NCBI GenBank assembly: GCA_020002185.1
Contig: CM034544.1
Span: 33,611,066 to 33,675,065, forward strand
From: Paraescarpia echinospica
Taxonomy: Eukaryota > Annelida > Polychaeta > Sabellida > Siboglinidae
Direction of reading: 5' to 3'
Length of the DNA stretch: 64,000 nt
Shown: one piece after another, positions 62,465 to 64,000 of the stretch
Numbering within the stretch: the first letter of the stretch is position 1
Layout of the letters: each line of letters opens with the position of its first letter
The notes under the pieces: generated by a model
What the model saw: only the letters and a program-made list of their open reading frames with translations
Databases searched by the model: none
Told to the model about the DNA's origin: nothing
Translations under genes and position numbers: made by a program

Positions 62465-64000
62465 CCCCGCCCGGATATACACACCAACATGTCGCTCATG
62501 CTTCTGGTCGTGGCGGTGGAGTGGCAATTGTACACTGCAACAACCATTGAACTACTCCGTTTGCAGTTCGTTAACCTGCACTGTATGTAATTGAACGTGT
62601 GGGTTGTCTACCGCCCCCCGGTATCAAGTAAGACATCTGGGTTAACATATATTATATTGAACTCGAACACTTATTCAACGAAGCGTCTTATATCTGTCGT
62701 ACCCACCATCATTGCTGGCGATTTCAATATCCACTTTGATAGTGAAACTAAATCTGAACCTCGACGTGATCTTCCTGAGTCGTTCAACCTAACTCAACAT
62801 GTACTTTCACCAACGCACACTAGTGGACATATCCTGGATCTTGTCGTCAGTAATAGTAACAACAACCTCATATCTGCTGTCACAGTTCTTCCAGACTCAA
62901 TTTCTGATCATCATCGTATTGAAATCGCAGTAAACGCCCTGGAGCCACCTGTTATGATATCGATGACTGCAAAACGTAACTTTCAGGACACTAATAAGTG
63001 TGCACTGAGAGACGAAACAAAATCTGTTTGTGCTGATATGACATCGTGCTGTAAAGATATGCAAGTGGGTGAATTAGTCGCTACGTACAACACCAACTTA
63101 ACGAAGTATCTGGATAAACACGCTCCGTGTCGTACTGTACGCACACGAAACAACTCGACCCACCCATGGGACGACGCGGACGTTGACGATGCCCATGAAA
63201 AGAAATAAAAAAATCTTTGGAGGAAAACCAAACTTGAAATTCATCGTCAGTTGTACGTCACGTCACGTGATGAATGCAATGCCTTTGATACTGGAGAGAA
63301 AAACATTATATTTCCAGGATTGTTTAGAAAACGCTAGCAACAACACTATGTTTCGTCTGATGAGATCTCTTGGTGGTCACAATTTTCAGCTACATCCGGA
63401 ATTTAGCTCGGCAGTGGAAGGACGCGAACTATTTTTGCATTTCTTTAGTGACAAAATGGATAAATTGTTATCAAACTTACAGCGTTACACATCAACTGAT
63501 CTGGCTACATGTGATGAAAAGTAATGTTTTGCAGATCCTATACATGACTTCCATCTGACAACAGCCGAAGAAATCACAACAATTTTTGCTACCACAAACA
63601 AAACTTGCATACTTGATCCTCTACCTGCCAACCAGCTGAAAGACAATGCCACCAGTCTTGTGTCCATTGTAACACTGATCACGAATGCATCTCTTGAAGA
63701 CTCGGTCATGACAACACTGCTTAAGTAGGCTATTGTCTGTCCTTTGTTGAAGAAGCCATCGCTTAACAAAGACGTCTTGAATAACTATCCTCTAGTGAGT
63801 AAGCTCACACATTTGTCTAAAGTAGTTGAGAAAATAGTGGCACTTAGAATATTCACACATGTCTCTGATCAGGGAATGAATGACAGCTACCGATCGGCGT
63901 ATCAAAAACACCATTTAACGGAAACGGCTTTAATATACGTTACCAATGCCATGAAATCAGCCATGGACGACAAACAAGGCACATCACTGGTTCTCATCGA
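62465..64000 (+). mobile_element. CR1/L2-like LINE, degenerate, runs off window
   Basis: Endonuclease part: GRGGGVAIVH, VYRPP, IIAGDFNIHF, HILDLVVSN, SDHHRIE; linker LTKYLDKHAPCRTV and HPWDDADV; RT start LDPLPANQL, CPLLKKPSLNKDVLNNYPLV, LSKVVEKIVALRI, YQKHHLTETALIYV. Several stops and frameshifts (for example 63206, 63524, 63726), so inactive. In GPS2 intron 5, same strand as the gene. Confidence 0.85.

Noticed and set aside
62591..63208. Host endonuclease gene
   Set aside because: Endonuclease motifs are followed by RT motifs with frameshifts; it is a LINE.

Overview
Animal (metazoan) nuclear DNA, not bacterial. Four spliced genes can be rebuilt because exon phases, splice sites and protein similarity agree at every joint: UVRAG (minus strand, 14 coding exons from the start codon at 28784 down past base 1), LAMTOR4 (plus, three coding exons, 30431-35853), a secreted C-type lectin (minus, three coding exons, 43134-37523) and GPS2 (plus, five coding exons from 55205, continuing past 64000). 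High A+T introns, abundant minisatellites, CR1/L2-like LINE remnants, tRNA-derived SINEs and TIR elements suggest a marine invertebrate, possibly a lophotrochozoan such as a mollusc; the sequence alone does not fix the species.

Layout. 1-28784: UVRAG (Vps38 family, PI3-kinase complex II). Its introns are largely tandem repeats, and at many exon borders the repeat unit contains the end of the exon plus the splice site. 28785-30418: head-to-head interval between UVRAG and LAMTOR4. 30419-36460: LAMTOR4 (Ragulator), whose first coding intron is mostly a 3.5-kb array of 19-bp units ending about 30 bp before the exon 2 acceptor. 37338-43134: C-type lectin with signal peptide, short helical neck and one CTLD; its first intron holds LINE and other repeat debris. 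43440-47110: broken LINE and an inverted-arm element holding a fragment of a CXC (Tesmin/TSO1-like) domain gene. 49232-54498: possible 5.3-kb element with degenerate inverted ends. 55172-64000: GPS2, with a tRNA-like sequence, minisatellites, SINEs and a LINE in its introns.

Main observation. Tandem arrays are not scattered at random: about a dozen start at or next to an exon-intron junction, and in five UVRAG cases the unit carries real exon sequence with its donor or acceptor (53-bp, 40-bp, 32-bp, 36-bp, 45-bp units), while a sixth (12-bp) is about 70 head-to-tail copies of the donor GTGAGTACTGGC. These look like splice-junction-anchored minisatellites. UVRAG and LAMTOR4, two lysosome/endosome genes, are divergent neighbours and may share a promoter region. 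All calls come from reading the sequence; no search or alignment program was run.
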